Part shown: positions 61,283 to 64,000 of the stretch, one piece after another
Layout: every line of letters begins with the position of its first letter
Position numbering within the stretch: the stretch's first letter is position 1
From: Actinoplanes sp. NBC_00393
GTDB lineage: Bacteria; Actinomycetota; Actinomycetes; Mycobacteriales; Micromonosporaceae
Assembly: GCF_036053395.1 (NCBI RefSeq)
Contig: NZ_CP107942.1
Span: 3,996,501 to 4,060,500 of the forward strand
Length of the DNA stretch: 64,000 nucleotides
Direction: 5' to 3'
Made by a program: the position numbers and the translations under genes
The notes under the pieces: generated by a model
What the model saw: the letters and a program-made list of their open reading frames with translations, nothing else
Database searches by the model: none
What the model was told of the DNA's origin: nothing

Positions 61283-62722
61283 GTGACCACGCATATACGA
61301 TCGACCGCCGCCGTGCGTACGCCCGTGCTCGTGGCCGGGGCCGGCGTGACCGGCGCGCTCACCGCGCTGGAGCTCGCGCACCACGGCGTGCCGAGCACCG
61401 TGGTGGAACGCTCCGGCGGCCCCTCCCGGTTCCCCGACCTGCAGCTGGTCAACGGCCGCAGCATGGAGCTGCTGCGCCGGCTGAACCTGGCCCGCCGGCT
61501 GCGATCGGACGAGGTGGACCCGCACCGCCCGGTCGACGTCGTGCTGGGCCGGGAGAAGACGACGGTGCGGTTGCTGCCGCCCGCCACCGAGCTGGAGATG
61601 TCGTACGCGCAGAGCGCCGACGGCACCGCGCCGCTGGAGCCCTACCTGTTGATCAAAGGACCGGATCTGATCGCCCGGCTGCGGCAGGCCCTGCACGCGC
61701 ATCCGCTGATCGATCTGCGCCTGCGCTGGACGCTGACCGACATGCGCAGCGAACCGGACGGTGTGGCCGCCACCGTGATCGACGCCGACACCGGGCGACG
61801 GCATCTCGTCGAGAGCGCGTACCTGGCCGGCTGCGACGGGACGGACAGCACGGTGCGCCGCTGCGCCGGCCTCGGCCTGGAACCGTTCGGCCCGCCCGAG
61901 GCGCATTTCACCGTCTACTTCCGCAGCGCGGCCCTGGCCGGTGGGCGGGCCAACCCCACCGTGCTGATCACCGAGGACGCGACCGTGATCACCGGCCACG
62001 ACACCGACATGTGCGTCGCCCACCTGCCGTTGTCCGCTGACGATCAGGCCGGCATCGGCGATCCGGCGGGCCTGCTGAGCTCACGGCTGGGCCTGTCCGC
62101 CGACCCGCCGCAGATCGTCGCCGTGGTGCAGCGGGCCGGCGCGCCGTCGATCGCCCGGTCCTACCGCCGGGACCGGGTCTTCCTGGCCGGTCGCGCCGCG
62201 CACCAGCCGGAGGCGCCCCGCGACGACGTGGACACCAGCGTCGGGGACGCGATCGCCCTGGGCTGGCGGCTGGCCGCGGCGATCCACGGGTGGGGCGACG
62301 ACCGGCTGCTGGACGGCTACGCCACCGAACGCCGGCGGCAGGCCGTGCTCGACCACGAGTCGGACACCCGCACGGACGCCGACCGGTACGACCCGGCCGG
62401 CACCGCCGGGCATCGCGTCCCGTCGTTCCGGCTCACCGGCGGCGAGGAACTGCTCGACCGGCTGGGACCGCAGTTCACGCTCGCCGACGACACCCCTGGC
62501 CAGTACGGATGGCAGCTCGTCACGGCTGCGCGCGCGCGTGGCGTACCGATCCGGCACTTGTCGGTCGCCGGCTCGCCGGTGCCGGCCGCCTGGCCCGGCC
62601 GGCTCGTGCTGATCCGCCCGGACCAGCAGGTCGCCTGGTCGGCGGACGAGCCGCCGGCGGACTGCGACGAGGTCCTGGACAAGGTCATCGGCGTTCGTCA
62701 CCGGTTATACGAAAACACGTGA
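61283..62722 (+). CDS. PheA/TfdB-type FAD monooxygenase with altered FAD motif
   Basis: 479 aa. The first FAD motif, TPVLVAGAGVTGALTALELA, and PYLLIKGPDLIARLRQALHA fit aromatic hydroxylases; the DG motif AYLAGCDGTDSTVRRCAGLG is intact. The second motif, normally GDAAH-x-x-P-x-GG-x-G-x-N, reads VFLAGRAAHQPEAPRDDVDT: the flavin-ribityl Asp is Arg, and the GG-G-N run is gone. The thioredoxin-like C-terminal domain is present. FAD binding or reactivity may be changed. GTG start at 61283. It stands downstream of the LAL gene in the same orientation. Confidence 0.8.
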   Translation: MTTHIRSTAAVRTPVLVAGAGVTGALTALELAHHGVPSTVVERSGGPSRFPDLQLVNGRSMELLRRLNLARRLRSDEVDPHRPVDVVLGREKTTVRLLPPATELEMSYAQSADGTAPLEPYLLIKGPDLIARLRQALHAHPLIDLRLRWTLTDMRSEPDGVAATVIDADTGRRHLVESAYLAGCDGTDSTVRRCAGLGLEPFGPPEAHFTVYFRSAALAGGRANPTVLITEDATVITGHDTDMCVAHLPLSADDQAGIGDPAGLLSSRLGLSADPPQIVAVVQRAGAPSIARSYRRDRVFLAGRAAHQPEAPRDDVDTSVGDAIALGWRLAAAIHGWGDDRLLDGYATERRRQAVLDHESDTRTDADRYDPAGTAGHRVPSFRLTGGEELLDRLGPQFTLADDTPGQYGWQLVTAARARGVPIRHLSVAGSPVPAAWPGRLVLIRPDQQVAWSADEPPADCDEVLDKVIGVRHRLYENT

Positions 62723-62790
62723 TAGCGCCCGTTCCGTGATTACGGCCACGCTCGACATCTCCCAGCCGCTCGGGAATGGACAGAGGGACG

Positions 62791-63393
62791 ATGTCAACGA
62801 AGATCACCGAAGATCTGGCGCGGACGACGATCGCGGGCTGGTATCTCCGGCTCGCCGACCACACCGGCACACAGCGCAACCACTGGCAGACGAAGATCAT
62901 GTACTACCAGGCCGTCAGCGAGCTCCTCGCCGCCCGCCCGGATCGCCCGCTGACCTGGAAGACGATCGTCGGTGCGGCCCGGCCGCGGGGCTGCCGCAGC
63001 ACCTTCTACGAGATGGCCGGCCAGCGCGCCCGGCACGGCATGATCGGCGAGCTGATCGCCGACGGCAGCGTCGTCTCCTTCGAGATCGCCCTGCGGTACC
63101 GGCGGACCAGCCCGGTCGGGCAGCTGATCGACGAAACAAAGATCTGGGCATTCTGGCCATACCGCCAACAGTTCGCCGAGCACGCGGCCGAGCCGGGCCT
63201 CGACGCGGTCCCCGCCGACCTGCGCGACGCCCTGCTCGCCTGGGCCACACGCTATCCGGCGCTGGCGGCCGCGAACGCGTACCGGCCGCCGGCCTGCGCG
63301 GTGGAGGACCTGACCGTGCTGCACCGGGGACGGCTCGCCGCGACCCGCGCGGAGAGCCGCCTCACCGAGGTACTGCGCGGCGCACTCACCTGA
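62791..63393 (+). CDS. Small putative TetR-like HTH protein
   Basis: 200 aa. The N-terminal half reads like a TetR-type HTH: YYQAVSELLAARPDRPLTWK, TIVGAARPRGCRSTFYEMAG and QRARHGMIGELIADGS. The rest is helical, with no clear family (YRQQFAEHAAEPGLDAVPAD). ATG at 62791 is favoured by AGAGGGA upstream; ATG at 62776 adds five residues. It ends the rightward unit of the aminohydroxybenzoate locus and may sense its product. Assignment to TetR is tentative. Confidence 0.65.
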   Translation: MSTKITEDLARTTIAGWYLRLADHTGTQRNHWQTKIMYYQAVSELLAARPDRPLTWKTIVGAARPRGCRSTFYEMAGQRARHGMIGELIADGSVVSFEIALRYRRTSPVGQLIDETKIWAFWPYRQQFAEHAAEPGLDAVPADLRDALLAWATRYPALAAANAYRPPACAVEDLTVLHRGRLAATRAESRLTEVLRGALT

Positions 63394-64000
63394 CCGGATG
63401 CTCCAGCCCCCAGTCCGCCGCGCGCACCTGCGGCCCGGCGGCTTCGAGCACGGTGGCGGCCTGTCCCTTCGGCACGACGTAGGCCACAAGGTCGGCGTAC
63501 TGGTCCGGGGGCAGGTCGGCGCGGCTCGGGCAGAACCAGAAGCCTTCGGTGGCGAACACGCACGGCCCCTGCGGGACCAGCCGGCCGCCGGCGACCTTGG
63601 CGAACGCGACCACCGTGGCCTGATTCGGGTTCACCTCACCGATGCTGGCGAAACCACCGGCGATCCGCGCGGCCGGTGGGGCCTGCGGCGCGCCGGCGGC
63701 CGCGGCGGGACCCTGTTCGGAACGGCCCAGCAGCAGTCCGCTCAGGAACGCCACCCCGAGCACCGCGGCCACCGCGACCAGCGCGGCCACCGGCAGGTAC
63801 CGGGCGCGCTGCTGGGCGCGCAGCCGCCGCACGATGCGGGCGCCCGGGTCGGATCGCCGGCCGCGGGCGTCGGCGGCCCACCGCTTGTACGCCGCCTTGC
63901 CGACCGATCCGCCGGCCTTGCCGATCATCAGCGCCAGCTGCTCGGAGCGGCCGTCGCGCACCGCCGCGATGGCGTGCGCCTGCACCCGGGAGTCGGCGAG
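63386..64000 (-). CDS. Single-pass membrane protein, partial at window end
   Basis: At least 200 codons, open through the right edge. The N-terminal part is cytoplasmic and basic (LALMIGKAGGSVGKAAYKRW). A membrane helix, VAALVAVAAVLGVAFLSGLL, follows. The outer domain contains ASIGEVNPNQATVVAFAKVA and GPCVFATEGFWFCPSRADLP with two Cys. A GTG at 63985 could start it, but the frame continues upstream (LADSR), so the true start may lie outside. No family recognised. It overlaps the convergent HTH gene by eight bases. Confidence 0.7.
   Translation of the reverse strand, partial: LADSRVQAHAIAAVRDGRSEQLALMIGKAGGSVGKAAYKRWAADARGRRSDPGARIVRRLRAQQRARYLPVAALVAVAAVLGVAFLSGLLLGRSEQGPAAAAGAPQAPPAARIAGGFASIGEVNPNQATVVAFAKVAGGRLVPQGPCVFATEGFWFCPSRADLPPDQYADLVAYVVPKGQAATVLEAAGPQVRAADWGLEHPVR

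Overview
The window is GC-rich DNA from a filamentous actinomycete. The signs are GTG and TTG starts, near-universal G/C at third codon positions, several large LuxR-type (LAL) regulators, an actinobacterial SAV2177-type methyltransferase and tightly overlapping ATGA/GTGA operons. The gene style resembles Micromonosporaceae such as Actinoplanes. That placement is inferred from gene content, not from a marker gene. No rRNA, tRNA, CRISPR array, integrase or intact insertion sequence was found.

Layout. 0-9 kb: a partial MFS transporter, a SpoIIE-type phosphatase, MsrA, a MarR regulator divergent from an oxidoreductase with a duplicated operator between them, a flavin monooxygenase, a large STAND-like ATPase, a DUF309 protein, an adenylate kinase and an LLM oxidoreductase. 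9-19 kb: a second flavoprotein, a methyltransferase, a GGDEF-EAL protein, LipB, a zinc-ribbon protein, a decayed ISL3-type transposase fragment, an ECF sigma/anti-sigma pair and a holin-like/DUF3618 membrane pair. 19-28.4 kb: epoxide hydrolase, a molybdopterin protein, an enoyl-CoA hydratase and an NAD-epimerase, with two paralogous LAL regulators. 28.5-34.5 kb: secreted and metabolic genes, including a secreted seven-repeat RCC1 protein whose promoter carries a perfect CebR-type palindrome.

34.5-51.6 kb is the most unusual part. Two CHAT-peptidase proteins, a caspase-family peptidase and a degenerate nucleotidyl-cyclase-like protein lie back to back with a tight seven-gene operon. That operon encodes a coiled-coil membrane protein, a Ycf46-type AAA+ ATPase, two proline-rich membrane proteins and three small unknown proteins. 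A LuxR-type gene follows. The set looks like an NTP-dependent, protease-armed conflict or signalling system.

51.6-63.4 kb: a LuxR/NB-ARC regulator, then a small biosynthetic locus. A four-gene overlapping operon (GriI-like aldolase, GriH-like DHQ-synthase-II, PaaK-like adenylating enzyme, aromatic monooxygenase) implies an aminohydroxybenzoate-type product. A divergent LAL regulator, an atypical flavin monooxygenase and a small HTH protein accompany it. The last gene runs off the window end.

All functions are read from motifs and family resemblance; no database search was run.
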